The notes: generated by a model not told the origin, from the letters alone. Positions 44,118 through 52,699 are shown, counted from the stretch's first letter. The stretch is 64,000 bases of DNA from Bisbaumannia pacifica (GCF_007989625.1 NZ_BJUK01000009.1:54023-118022), one strand, 5' to 3'. Program-made: numbers and translations.

Positions 44118-44636
44118 TTAGCCACTTCATAGGAGCTGAGATAGATGGATGCGATATGGGCCGCAATTTTAGGCACGCTCGGAGCGTTTGCCACTGGCGT
44201 TGCGTACCTGTGTGAACGTAGGCCACGAGTTGCTATGCGCGTTTGTGAATACCTCACTACTATCGCCGTCACCATTGGATTGGTTTCTGGCGGTGGGCTC
44301 ACCTCATCCATAATCGCAAAAGCGGCTGTTGGTGCATTGGCGGCAGGCATGTACGCCGAAGATTTCGCTATTACCGACGGCGACCCGGGCACGGACAGCA
44401 ACGAAATTGGCAGGTATGTCGTTAGCCGAATCGCATCTTCGGTTGACCCCATAATCATGATCAACCTTCGCGTTGTCATAGCAGCACTTCTCACATATGT
44501 TATTTGTCGTGCCGCAGTTCACTTTTCGCAGGTAGTCCTTGATGATGGAAAGACCGAACACGACAACAATGGCTAACCCTTCGGTCAAGAGGGATGCTCC
44601 GCCGGCAGGCCGGTTCCGTGCCCCTTACCTAAAACG
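44118..44636 (+). mobile_element. Integron gene cassette
   Basis: The 5' junction reads GTTAGCC (44117-44123) and the attC element begins with GGCTAAC (44571-44577), its exact complement, as required for a cassette circularised by an integron integrase. The attC is 72 bases with the usual internal arms (TCAAGAGGGA and CCCCTTACCT) and ends GTTATGA. Recombination between G and TT sets the cassette as 44118-44636. The gene's TAA stop lies within GGCTAAC, a common cassette feature. No integrase gene is in the window. Confidence 0.75.
44145..44576 (+). CDS. Cassette-borne membrane protein of unknown function
   Basis: 143 residues with three or four hydrophobic segments (about 5-22, 35-52, 56-72 and 105-125) and no recognised family. 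Base composition is less GC-rich than the flanking chromosome, and it is the only gene in a well-formed integron cassette. The stop codon is embedded in the attC end. A holin-like or transporter-like fold is possible but unsupported. Confidence 0.7.
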   Translation: MDAIWAAILGTLGAFATGVAYLCERRPRVAMRVCEYLTTIAVTIGLVSGGGLTSSIIAKAAVGALAAGMYAEDFAITDGDPGTDSNEIGRYVVSRIASSVDPIIMINLRVVIAALLTYVICRAAVHFSQVVLDDGKTEHDNNG

Positions 44637-44642
44637 TTATGA
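44571..44642 (+). repeat. attC recombination site
   Basis: 72-base attC: outer GGCTAAC and GTTATGA, inner arms with TCAAGAGGGA and CCCCTTACCTAAAAC, central CCGG hairpin. It closely resembles attC sites of environmental and Xanthomonas/Pseudomonas cassettes as I remember them. Confidence 0.75.
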
Positions 44643-44668
44643 ACTAATAGAAGTACTTTGAGTAGTTG

Positions 44669-45160
44669 ATGCCAGAGATTGAGCCAAACTGGGTATCAGC
44701 GGCAGCCACAGCATTCGCCGGGGTCGCAACAATTGCTGCCGCGTTCACTACTTTTCTCGCATACAGGCTGCAGCGAACTTTGACGAGAAGCAGGAATCAA
44801 CTTTTGAGGGGGGACGCCCTGATTAATAACATTCAATCATTGATCGCCACATTTGCGGATATTCATGCAACTGACAAACAAGGCTGGTCGACTGAAAGAA
44901 CGGAGAAGCTTCGAGCACTTTCCGAGCATATTCGCTATACCGAGACGGTAATCAAGTCGTTGCACCCGGATATAGGAACCAAGGTCGAACAATGGCGAAC
45001 CTCTTCAGACAATGAAGGGAGCAGTATTCCTCGTGTTGTGAGTTATATTCTTGGTGGGGTCGGCGCCATCATTGGTGATAAATATGATGAATTCCTGTTT
45101 TCAAAGGCGGAAGACCTTAGGAGAATTCAGGGTTACGTTTTCGAAGAGATAAGTGAATAG
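44669..45160 (+). CDS. Hypothetical single-span membrane protein
   Basis: 163 residues. One transmembrane helix near the N-terminus (about 10-33, AAATAFAGVATIAAAFTTFL), then a charged, mostly helical cytoplasmic region. No family recognised. It begins 27 bases after the attC, so it may be the gene of a second cassette, but I find no attC after it (the hairpin at 45171-45187 does not fit). AT-rich. Starts at ATG 44669; a TTG one codon earlier is also possible. Confidence 0.6.
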   Translation: MPEIEPNWVSAAATAFAGVATIAAAFTTFLAYRLQRTLTRSRNQLLRGDALINNIQSLIATFADIHATDKQGWSTERTEKLRALSEHIRYTETVIKSLHPDIGTKVEQWRTSSDNEGSSIPRVVSYILGGVGAIIGDKYDEFLFSKAEDLRRIQGYVFEEISE

Positions 45161-45225
45161 CCAAGCAATGCACGCGAAAAGCGCGTGATTACGACGTCAG
45201 ATCCGCTTAATTATAGAGGTGGTAG

Positions 45226-46272
45226 ATGGAAAGAAAACACCAAGTCTTTGTTTCGTCCACTTATAGAGATCTGGTGGAAGAACGAAAAGAAGTAATACAT
45301 GCGCTGCTTGAGCTGGATTGTATTCCTGCTGGAATGGAGTTGTTTCCTGCCACTGATGAAGATGCATGGTCGTTGATTACAGAGGTAATAGACGGGTGCG
45401 ATTATTACGTTTTGATTCTTGCAGGAAAATACGGTTCAGCAAATAAAGAGGGCATAGGTTACACAGAAATGGAGTTTGACTATGCGGTCTCTCGAAAAAA
45501 GCCGATTCTTTGCTTTCTTCACGAAGATCTGGAGGCACTCCCCGCAAGCAAAATTGAAGGGAGTGATAAGGGAAAATCGAGACTAGAGTCATTTAGAGAA
45601 AAAGCTAAAGAAAAGCACTGTAAGTTTTGGACCACAGCTCCCGATTTAGGCGGGAAGGTTTCACGAAGCATGGTCCAGCTCAAGAAAAAACATCCTTCTG
45701 ATGGATGGGTCCCGGGTAGATTTGCTGTTGACCAAAAAATGGTTGCAGAAATGGAGAGGCTCAGGGCAAGGGTTGCCGAGCTAGAAATGGAGGCCCTAGT
45801 TTCCCATTCGTATATGCCAGAGAATGTTGAAGGTTTGGAGGGTGGTAATGATAAATATCCCATCCCGGCAAAAATCATCACAGATGGCGAGGGAAACAGC
45901 GAAACAATAATGCTTGAAGTTTCATGGGACAAGATATTCGCGTACTGCGGTCCCGCGTTATCAGGTGAGTGTACAAGCAAGGAGCTGAACGAAAAAATTG
46001 AACTCGCATACTTTCACGCTATTCCACAGGATGTTCTGGATTTCAACTCGCGCCGAAATATTACAATCCCATATGTATGTGAAGATCAAATACATGTTCA
46101 GCTTCAGGCGTTGGGGTTGATGGAGCCTGGACAGAAGAAAAGAGCTGTTTCCGATACCAACACCTACTGGAAATTAACGCCTTTTGGAGAGCAGTATCTA
46201 ATACAGATAAAAGCGCTTCGTAAGAAATCTGAAAAATCAATGCAGTCGGCCGCTAAACCGTCGGCTGATTGA
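45226..46272 (+). CDS. DUF4062 domain protein (possible defence gene)
   Basis: 348 residues. The N-terminal DUF4062 domain (about 1-100) opens QVFVSSTYRDLVEERKEV and has the DYYVLILAGKYGS strand; the fold is related to TIR domains. A short coiled coil follows (about 168-190, ERLRARVAELEMEAL), then a C-terminal winged-helix-like segment ending TPFGEQYLIQIKAL. DUF4062 occurs at the front of several NTPase-type defence proteins, but here there is no NTPase. Strongly AT-rich and in a cassette-bearing island. GAGGTGG precedes the ATG. Confidence 0.8.
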   Translation: MERKHQVFVSSTYRDLVEERKEVIHALLELDCIPAGMELFPATDEDAWSLITEVIDGCDYYVLILAGKYGSANKEGIGYTEMEFDYAVSRKKPILCFLHEDLEALPASKIEGSDKGKSRLESFREKAKEKHCKFWTTAPDLGGKVSRSMVQLKKKHPSDGWVPGRFAVDQKMVAEMERLRARVAELEMEALVSHSYMPENVEGLEGGNDKYPIPAKIITDGEGNSETIMLEVSWDKIFAYCGPALSGECTSKELNEKIELAYFHAIPQDVLDFNSRRNITIPYVCEDQIHVQLQALGLMEPGQKKRAVSDTNTYWKLTPFGEQYLIQIKALRKKSEKSMQSAAKPSAD

Positions 46273-46328
46273 GGCGTTATGTGTGAGCGAGAGCGATTCC
46301 TGAATGGTCGTCATAGGGCTCCCAAGTC

Positions 46329-46865
46329 ATGATGTTTTCGGCGTATAGTGAGTCTGGTCGACAGGAAATAGAAGCCCTATTTATCCGGACATTCTCTGAT
46401 TCGGAAGGTCAGTCCGAGGGGAAACTGATTGGGTATTTGGTGCATGAGTTGATGAGCGGGGCCGAAGCAGATGACCTGTTCGGGTTCATCGCTACCGAGC
46501 AAGAGCAGATAGTCGGCTGTATCTTTTTTACGCGATTGTCGTTTGGTTCTCCCATAAAAGCTTTTATGCTGTCACCGGTAGCCGTTGATACAGACCACCA
46601 GGGTAAAGGCATTGGCCAAAAATTGATTGATTTTGGGATTAAGCGATTGCGTGAATTGGGTGTCGAACTCGTTTTTACTTATGGCGATCCGAGCTACTAT
46701 TCAAAAGTGGGCTTCGAGCACGTATCTCAAGAGATCGCGGAAGCGCCGTTTAAATTATCCTATCCAGAAGGTTGGCTGGGGCAGTCTTTGGATGGAGGCA
46801 GTCTTGAACTTCCACTGGGACAAGCTTGTTGCATTGAGGCATTCAATGATCCTCGGTATTGGTAA
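46329..46865 (+). CDS. GNAT-family N-acetyltransferase (YhbS-like)
   Basis: 178-residue acetyltransferase with the acetyl-CoA loop HQGKGIGQKLIDFGI near residue 90 and the motif PSYYSKVGFEHVS typical of YhbS-type enzymes. Substrate unknown. Sits in the AT-richer island. A GTTATGT heptamer 46278-46284 lies just upstream, resembling the 3' end of an attC, but no matching 5' arm was found. Two adjacent ATGs (46329, 46332) can start it. Confidence 0.88.
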   Translation: MMFSAYSESGRQEIEALFIRTFSDSEGQSEGKLIGYLVHELMSGAEADDLFGFIATEQEQIVGCIFFTRLSFGSPIKAFMLSPVAVDTDHQGKGIGQKLIDFGIKRLRELGVELVFTYGDPSYYSKVGFEHVSQEIAEAPFKLSYPEGWLGQSLDGGSLELPLGQACCIEAFNDPRYW

Positions 46866-46958
46866 ACCTATCTGCCGCACCGGGAATCACATGAAAGTTC
46901 GCGTAAGGAGGGCGTCCCTGACGGGTCGCCGCTTCGCTCCTCGGGAAAAGGTACTGAC

Positions 46959-47450
46959 TTGGAAAAACTATTAGTAAGTGCCTGCCTGCTGGGAAAGCGG
47001 GTCAGGTATGATGGAGGAAGCCTCGCTCTGACGGACCAAATTGTCGAGAGGTGGCTATCCGACGGTCGCATCGTCTCCGTCTGTCCCGAAGTCGAGGCCG
47101 GGATGAGCATACCTCGCAAGCCGGCGGAAATTGTCGCAGGCGATGGTGAGAAGGTGTTGAGTGGTGAAACGATGGTTGCCGAAAAAGGCGGGGTGGAGGT
47201 GACCGACGAGTTTATCACCGGCGCCCAGGTGGCCCTGGAGCTGTGTCAACGGTTCCACATCAAGGTCGCCGTGCTGGCCGAGTTCAGCCCTTCCTGTGGA
47301 AGCTCGGCCATTTATGATGGGAGCTTTTCGGGAAAGAAGGTCCCCGGCATGGGAGTGACGGCGGCCTTGCTACGCCGGCATGGGGTTCGAGTGTTTAGCC
47401 AATATGAAGTGGCAGCGGCTGATGAGATGATTCGTTCGCTAGGCGAATGA
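46959..47450 (+). CDS. DUF523 family protein (YbbK-like)
   Basis: 163 residues of DUF523: LLVSACLLGKRVRYDGG, VCPEVEAGMSIPRKP and AEFSPSCGSSAIYDG are the three family landmarks, with conserved cysteines that suggest metal or thiol chemistry. Function unknown. The start is a TTG at 46959 with AAAAGG upstream; no ATG fits. Less AT-rich than its neighbours on both sides, so the island is composite. Confidence 0.9.
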   Translation: MEKLLVSACLLGKRVRYDGGSLALTDQIVERWLSDGRIVSVCPEVEAGMSIPRKPAEIVAGDGEKVLSGETMVAEKGGVEVTDEFITGAQVALELCQRFHIKVAVLAEFSPSCGSSAIYDGSFSGKKVPGMGVTAALLRRHGVRVFSQYEVAAADEMIRSLGE

Positions 47451-47487
47451 ATTTCTTTGTTGAGGTTTTAGTCTGGGAGTGAAGTAA

Positions 47488-48333
47488 TTGAAATGCGAGC
47501 TGGTGGATGTCTTTGCTAGAGAAAAGCTGAATGGAAATGGCTTGACCATATTTTCTGATTGTGATGAGTTGTGTTCAAAGGAAATGTTGGCATGGGCGCA
47601 AGAAATGCGTCAGTTTGAATCCATTTTCCTTCAGGTGAAAGCAGATGAATATCATGCAAGAATTTTTACGGTGGAAGAGGAGTTGGGTTTTGCTGGTCAC
47701 CCACTGCTGGGGTTGACTTACCATCTTCATGAACGATTTGGTAGCGATAGTGAACATGAATGGACTGTTCATATAAATGGTCGTCCTTTAAGGCTTTCGA
47801 GCAAAAAGACCGATTCAGAATTTATTGCAACCATGAGTCAGGGTAGACCATTTTATTCATATTCATTGTCTGAGGATGAAGCACAGGTGCTATATTCCTC
47901 CCTCAATCTGACCAAGCCGGACGGTCTTTCTTCAGGCGCTGAAGTCATATCAACAGGGTTGCCTTATGTCATTCTTCCAGTGAGGTCTCAGTTAGAGAAT
48001 ATTTCCTTCAATGTCAGGGACCTGAGCCCTCTCATAGAGCCGTATGGTGGGAAGTTTCTTTATGTGCTGGATGTGGATACCCTTGAAGGGCGAACTTGGG
48101 ATAATAAAGGGTTGTTCGAGGATGTTGCAACGGGAAGTGCTGCAGGTCCGGTTTCAGCTTACTTATTCAAGCACGGCTTCGTTGGGGATGGGGAGGTGAT
48201 TATAAAGCAAGGTAGATTCTTGGGTCGCCCCAGTGAAGTTAAGGTTCGTGTAGTGACTTGTAGTTCGGAAATCGAAGATTTGCAAGTTAGTGCCAATGTT
48301 GTCAAAGTTGCCGACATTGCTATTTTGTGCTAG
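47488..48333 (+). CDS. PhzF-family isomerase/epimerase
   Basis: 281-residue PhzF-fold protein. The family signature GNGLTIF lies near residue 16, the catalytic-type acidic residue in RQFESIFL near 43, GFAGHPLLGLTYHL near 67 and the C-terminal EDVATGSAAGPVSAYL near 211. PhzF relatives isomerise small carboxylated metabolites; the substrate here is unknown. The start is TTG 47488 preceded by GGGAGTG. AT-rich like the rest of the island, which indicates acquisition. Confidence 0.88.
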   Translation: MKCELVDVFAREKLNGNGLTIFSDCDELCSKEMLAWAQEMRQFESIFLQVKADEYHARIFTVEEELGFAGHPLLGLTYHLHERFGSDSEHEWTVHINGRPLRLSSKKTDSEFIATMSQGRPFYSYSLSEDEAQVLYSSLNLTKPDGLSSGAEVISTGLPYVILPVRSQLENISFNVRDLSPLIEPYGGKFLYVLDVDTLEGRTWDNKGLFEDVATGSAAGPVSAYLFKHGFVGDGEVIIKQGRFLGRPSEVKVRVVTCSSEIEDLQVSANVVKVADIAILC

Positions 48334-48512
48334 CCCATTTCTCTGATGGGGTGAAAGCTTCGGAAGGTGCTGAAGGTGCGACCATTAAGGGCATACCCTG
48401 TTCGCGGCATTCGATGGGTGTGGCTTATGCTGTGTGATAAGTTTTTTAGCTTTATAAGAATGATGTACTAGGCTGGCATCGCTTTGTGATTTATTTTTTC
48501 TCAGGTGCGTTT

Positions 48513-48824
48513 ATGAAAGTTATTAGGGGAAGAGAGTTCGTGGCGGATCGCGCCTGGGGCGCCGAGGATATTGCCTCGATGAATGGCATTTCCACGCGCC
48601 TGCATTGGACCGATCAGCCATACAAGTGGCATGTGAACGATGGCGAAGAGGTCTTCGTGGTCCTGGATGGCAAGGTGGAGATGTTCTTCCGGGAAAATGG
48701 TGAGGAAGCGTCGGTGACCCTGGGCGTCGGGGATATTTTCTATGCCTCCGTCGGCACCGAGCATGTGGCCCACCCGGTGGGTGAGGCCAGGATATTGGTG
48801 GTGGAGAAGGAAGGCAGCGTGTAG
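48513..48824 (+). CDS. Small cupin-domain protein
   Basis: 103 residues forming one cupin barrel: metal-ligand motifs YKWHVNDGEEVFVVLDG and GTEHVAHPVGEARILVVE. Role unknown; single-domain cupins act as isomerases, oxygenases or ligand sensors. The start of the gene is in AT-rich sequence and the rest in chromosomal-type GC, so the right edge of the island lies at or just before this gene. ATG 48513 gives the family N-terminus. Confidence 0.87.
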   Translation: MKVIRGREFVADRAWGAEDIASMNGISTRLHWTDQPYKWHVNDGEEVFVVLDGKVEMFFRENGEEASVTLGVGDIFYASVGTEHVAHPVGEARILVVEKEGSV

Positions 48825-48904
48825 TTCGTTACGTCCTTCGGGGGTTCTGGATGCTGGCTGGTGAAGCGCCAGTCACGTTGGGTTTATCTATTGCAGGAAG
48901 CATT

Positions 48905-49291
48905 ATGATCGTCGTCTATGGAATCAAGGAATACCTCAATCCTATCAAGGCCGGGCTGTCCGAAGTGATTCACGGCTGCATGCAGTCGGTTCTCGGCATG
49001 CCGGAGGACAAGCGGGCGCACCGCTTTATGCCGATGGATGCCGAGGATTTCTACTACCCGGGTGGCAGGACGCCCGCCTATACGGTCATCGAGATCAATA
49101 TGATGCAGGGGCGTACCCCGGAGACGCAGAAGGTACTGATCAAGGCGCTGTTCAGAGAGATCGAGTCGGAGCTGGGAATCGCCCCCGCGGATATCGAGGT
49201 GACGATCAAGGAGCAGCCGGCGCACTGCTGGGGCTTTCGCGGCATGACCGGGGATGAGGCACGGGATCTCAGGTACGCCATCGAGGTGTGA
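48905..49291 (+). CDS. Tautomerase-family protein
   Basis: 128 residues of the tautomerase superfamily, with a helix-strand repeat GRTPETQKVLIKALFREIESE and ELGIAPADIEVTIKEQPAHCWGF. The catalytic N-terminal proline is not at position 2 (the protein begins MIVVYGI), so either processing differs or the enzyme is of the longer malonate-semialdehyde-type group. Start chosen at ATG 48905, after GCAGGAAG. Confidence 0.82.
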   Translation: MIVVYGIKEYLNPIKAGLSEVIHGCMQSVLGMPEDKRAHRFMPMDAEDFYYPGGRTPAYTVIEINMMQGRTPETQKVLIKALFREIESELGIAPADIEVTIKEQPAHCWGFRGMTGDEARDLRYAIEV

Positions 49292-49478
49292 GTCGCGTCG
49301 TAGGCCGACGTGGTGCCTGGCGGAGGCGGCGGCCCGGAGGCGGGAGGCTTGGTCGTGGTTGGCGGGGCGCCGGTGAATTTTTAGCCAGCCCACCGAGACG
49401 GGCGGCGGGAAAAGCTGGATAATGGCAGGTTACGCGCCCTCGGGGCCCGCCGACATTCATAGATCCGGTGCTTTGTCA

Positions 49479-51671
49479 ATGGAAATCAAGGTCAATTATC
49501 TCGATAACCTCCGGCTGGAGGCGAAGTTCGACGACTTCACCGTCATCTCCGACCAGCCGATCCGCTACAAGGGCGACGGTTCGGCCCCGGGGCCCTTCGA
49601 CTACTTCCTGGCGTCGTCGGCGATGTGCGCGGCCTATTTCGTCAAGGTCTACTGCAACGCGCGGGATATCCCCACCGAGAATATCCGCCTGGCGCACAAC
49701 AATATCGTCGACCCGGAGAATCGCTACAAGCAGATCTTCAAGATCCAGATCGAGCTGCCGGAGTCCATTTCCGACAAGGATCGCGAGGGCATCCTGCGCT
49801 CCATCGACCGCTGCACCGTGAAGAAGGTGGTGCAGACCGGCCCGGAATTCCAGCTCGAGGTGGTGGAGAACCTGGATGAGGATGCCCAGGCCCTGCTGCT
49901 GGGCGAACCGCAGGGGGAGGGTAGCACCTGGATCGAGGGCAAGGACCTGCCATTGGAGCAGACCATCGCCAATATGACCAAGATCCTCGCCGATCTCGGC
50001 ATGAAGATCGAGATCGCCTCCTGGCGTAATATCGTGCCCCATGTGTGGTCGCTGCATATCCGCGATGCCGCCTCGCCAATGTGCTTTACCAACGGCAAGG
50101 GCGCCACCAAGGAGAGCGCGCTGTGCTCGGCGCTGGGCGAATTCATCGAGCGCCTGAGCTGCAACTTCTTCTATAACGATCAGTTCTTCGGCGAGGAGAT
50201 CGCTAATAGCGACTTCGTTCATTACCCCAACGAGCGGTGGTTCCAGCCGGGGCCGAACGACGAGCTGCCTGACGAGATCCTCGACGACCATACCCGTGAG
50301 ATCTATGACCCGGAGGGCGAGCTGTGCGGCTCGCACCTGATCGACACCAACTCCGGCAAGGCGGAACGGGGCATCGTCTCGCTGCCCTTCGTGCGCCAGT
50401 CGGATGGCGAGACGGTCTACTTCCCCTCCAACCTGATCGAGAACCTCTACCTCAGCAATGGCATGAGCGCGGGCAACACCCTGCCCGAGGCCCAGGTGCA
50501 GTGCCTCTCGGAGATCTTCGAGCGGGCGGTGAAGCGCCAGATCATCGAGGAGGAGATCGCCCTGCCGGACGTGCCCCTGGAGGTGCTGAAGCAGTACCCG
50601 GCGATCCTCGAGGGTATCGAGGCGCTGGAGGCCCAGGGCTTCCCGGTACTGGTCAAGGATGCCTCCCTGGGCGGCCAGTTCCCGGTGATGTGCGTGACCC
50701 TGATGAACCCCAAGACCGGTGGCGTCTTCGCCTCCTTCGGTGCCCACCCGAGCTTCGAGGTGGCGCTCGAGCGCAGTCTCACCGAGCTGCTCCAGGGGCG
50801 CAGCTTCGAGGGCCTCAACGACTTTATGCCGCCCACCTTCAGCTCCCTGGCGGTGACCGAGCCCAATAACTTCGTCGAGCATTTCATCGACTCCTCCGGG
50901 CTGATCTCCTGGCGCTTCTTCAGCAGCAAGGCGGACGTGGAGTTCGTCGAGTGGGACTTCTCGGGCAGCAACGAGGAGGAGGCCGCGGGCCTGTTCGGCA
51001 TCCTCGAGGAGCTGGGCAAGGAGGCCTACATGGCCGTCCATGAGGACCTGGGCGCGCCGGTGTGCCGCATCCTGGTGCCGGATTTCTCCGAGGTCTACCC
51101 GGTGGAGGACCTGATCTGGGACAACACCAACCAGGCGCTGGAGTACCGGGAGGATATCCTCAATCTCCACCGCCTGAACGATGATCAACTGGCCGACCTG
51201 CTCGAGCGCCTGGAGGAGAGCCAGCTCGACGAGCACATGGATATCATCACCCTGATCGGTATCGAGTTCGACGAGAATACCGTCTGGGGTCAGCTGACCA
51301 TCCTCGAGCTGAAGCTGCTGATCAACCTGGCCCTGGGCCAGCACGAGGAGGCCCTGGAGCGGGTCGAGATGTTCCAGCAGTTCAACGACAATACCGTCGA
51401 GCGGGGGCTCTTCTACCAGGCGGTGAGCGCGGTGCTGGAGATTGTCCTGGATGACGAGCTGGAGCTCGACGACTTCCTCTATAACCTGCGGCGCATGTTC
51501 GGCGAGCAAACCATGGAGGCGGTGGTCGGCTCGGTGAACGGCAGCGTGCGCTTCCATGGCCTGACCCCCACCAGCATGGAGCTGGAGGGGCTGGAGAAGC
51601 ACCAGCGGCTGATCGAGAGCTACAAGAAGCTGCACGCGCATCGCGCCGCCCGGGCCGGTGTGGCGGGATAA
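49479..51671 (+). CDS. ycaO: OsmC-YcaO fusion protein
   Basis: 730 residues. The first 135 or so form an OsmC-type domain (DYFLASSAMCAAYFVKVYC near 43, RCTVKKVVQTGPEFQLEV near 110). The rest is a YcaO ATP-dependent cyclodehydratase-like domain with CSALGEFIERLSCNFFY near 234 and GMSAGNTLPEAQVQCLSEI near 330, then a helical tail. E. coli YcaO (586 residues) lacks the OsmC part and assists RimO in methylthiolation of ribosomal protein S12. The fusion could join redox or thiol handling with that role (inference). A strong terminator follows. Confidence 0.9.
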   Translation: MEIKVNYLDNLRLEAKFDDFTVISDQPIRYKGDGSAPGPFDYFLASSAMCAAYFVKVYCNARDIPTENIRLAHNNIVDPENRYKQIFKIQIELPESISDKDREGILRSIDRCTVKKVVQTGPEFQLEVVENLDEDAQALLLGEPQGEGSTWIEGKDLPLEQTIANMTKILADLGMKIEIASWRNIVPHVWSLHIRDAASPMCFTNGKGATKESALCSALGEFIERLSCNFFYNDQFFGEEIANSDFVHYPNERWFQPGPNDELPDEILDDHTREIYDPEGELCGSHLIDTNSGKAERGIVSLPFVRQSDGETVYFPSNLIENLYLSNGMSAGNTLPEAQVQCLSEIFERAVKRQIIEEEIALPDVPLEVLKQYPAILEGIEALEAQGFPVLVKDASLGGQFPVMCVTLMNPKTGGVFASFGAHPSFEVALERSLTELLQGRSFEGLNDFMPPTFSSLAVTEPNNFVEHFIDSSGLISWRFFSSKADVEFVEWDFSGSNEEEAAGLFGILEELGKEAYMAVHEDLGAPVCRILVPDFSEVYPVEDLIWDNTNQALEYREDILNLHRLNDDQLADLLERLEESQLDEHMDIITLIGIEFDENTVWGQLTILELKLLINLALGQHEEALERVEMFQQFNDNTVERGLFYQAVSAVLEIVLDDELELDDFLYNLRRMFGEQTMEAVVGSVNGSVRFHGLTPTSMELEGLEKHQRLIESYKKLHAHRAARAGVAG

Positions 51672-51693
51672 GCCACTCGGTCGCCACGGCACA

Positions 51694-51738
51694 CACCGCG
51701 CCCCGGGCCAGCTCACCTGGCCCGGGGCGCGGTGTTTT
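51694..51738 (+). terminator. Rho-independent terminator after ycaO
   Basis: 17-base stem (51694-51710 with 51718-51734), loop GCTCACC, then TTTT. Its stem and loop are repeated with a few changes at 52700-52734, on the other side of the DHFR-like gene. Confidence 0.85.
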
Positions 51739-51838
51739 GGCGTACCGGCCGACTGTTTTCCCACTCTTGCTGGGATGTCGAGATCCCAGAGTCTCGCTCG
51801 ACTACTGTTCGTGTATTGCCCTCGTTCAGGAGATCGCG

Positions 51839-52492
51839 ATGAGTCAGCTACGCGTGTCATGCATCGGCCTGTCGCTCGATGGGTTTGCCGCCGGCCCGGA
51901 ACAGAGCCTGGAGCACCCGATGGGCCTCAACGGCCTGGAGAATCAGGATTGGCAGTTCGCGACGGCGACCTTCCAGCGACGCGTGCTGGGTCGTGAGGAG
52001 GGTGAGGCCGGGCCAGACGACGACTTCGTGGCCCGTGGCTTCGAGAACGTCGGCGCGTGGATCATGGGGCGCAACATGTTCGGCCCCGAGCGCGGCCCCT
52101 GGCAGGACGAGGCGTGGAAGGGGTGGTGGGGGGACACCCCGCCGTTTCACGCGCCGGCCTTCGTTCTGACGCATCATGCTCGCGACCCCATCGAGATGGC
52201 TGGCGGCACGACGTTTCACTTCGTCACGGAAGGCATCCATGGGGCCCTGGAGCGCGCCCGCGAAGCCGCCGGGGACAGGGATGTGCGCCTCGGCGGTGGG
52301 GTGGCCACGATTCAACAGTACCTGCGGGCACGATTGGTCGACGAACTCCATCTTGCCATCGCGCCTGTTCTGCTCGGCGCAGGGGAGCGCCTGTTCGCCG
52401 GTATCGACATGCGCGCCCTCGGCTATCGGTGCGTGGAAAGGGTAGCTACCGACAGGGCTACCCATGTCGTCCTCAGAAGGAGCGCCGAATGA
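51839..52492 (+). CDS. Dihydrofolate reductase-family (RibD C-terminal type) protein
   Basis: 217-residue NADPH-binding protein of the RibD_C/DHFR-like family. The N-terminus SCIGLSLDGFAAG, the GAWIMGRNMFGP element and the C-terminal DVRLGGGVATIQQYLRARLVDEL and APVLLGAGERLF are typical. Actual reduction of folate is unlikely; substrate unknown. CAGGAG precedes the ATG. Its stop overlaps the start of a glutathione-transferase remnant. Gene and remnant lie between two copies of one terminator. Confidence 0.87.
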   Translation: MSQLRVSCIGLSLDGFAAGPEQSLEHPMGLNGLENQDWQFATATFQRRVLGREEGEAGPDDDFVARGFENVGAWIMGRNMFGPERGPWQDEAWKGWWGDTPPFHAPAFVLTHHARDPIEMAGGTTFHFVTEGIHGALERAREAAGDRDVRLGGGVATIQQYLRARLVDELHLAIAPVLLGAGERLFAGIDMRALGYRCVERVATDRATHVVLRRSAE

Positions 52493-52623
52493 CCGACCTG
52501 ATCCTCGCCACCTTCGATTGGGTCCCCGAGATGCCGCGGGGCTATGTCGCGCGGGGCACGGCCCGCCCGACCTTCGTCAAGGGCCGCGCCGACCAGCTAG
52601 CGCATTTCTCGGTGGTGGACTGA
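52489..52623 (+). pseudogene. Internally deleted glutathione S-transferase remnant
   Basis: A 44-codon frame starting at an ATGA overlap with the DHFR-like gene. The first 20 residues, MTDLILATFDWVPEMPRGYV, are the start of a glutathione-transferase type. The last 20 or so, ending RADQLAHFSVVD, resemble such a protein's C-terminus. The central 150 or so residues are missing, so this is a deletion relic rather than a functional gene. Confidence 0.65.
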
Positions 52624-52699
52624 GCCAAGGCACCGACTCAAGGCTACCCCGGCGTCGAATCCCTGCACCTCGTATTCAGGCGCACTGGTAAGACGACCC

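Noticed and set aside
44033..44123. Sequence before the cassette as an attC or attI site
   Set aside because: It folds into an imperfect hairpin with a perfect 12-base core, but no 5' AAC box was found; kept only as a possible degenerate site.
45171..45187. Hairpin CACGCG-AAAAG-CGCGTG as a second attC
   Set aside because: No AAC/GTT outer boxes and no match to the cassette start TTATGAA; also no T run for a terminator.
43980..48510. Prophage or insertion-sequence origin of the AT-rich island
   Set aside because: No integrase, transposase, capsid or terminal inverted repeats seen.
49476..51860. Very long minus-strand open frame (about 794 codons) opposite ycaO
   Set aside because: It lies wholly antisense to a well-recognised gene, its translation is low-complexity and rich in Leu, Gly, Gln and His, and such frames are usual in high-GC sequence.
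51839..52492. True dihydrofolate reductase (trimethoprim target or resistance)
   Set aside because: Sequence fits the RibD C-terminal/DHFR-like group and lacks the folate-site pattern of FolA.
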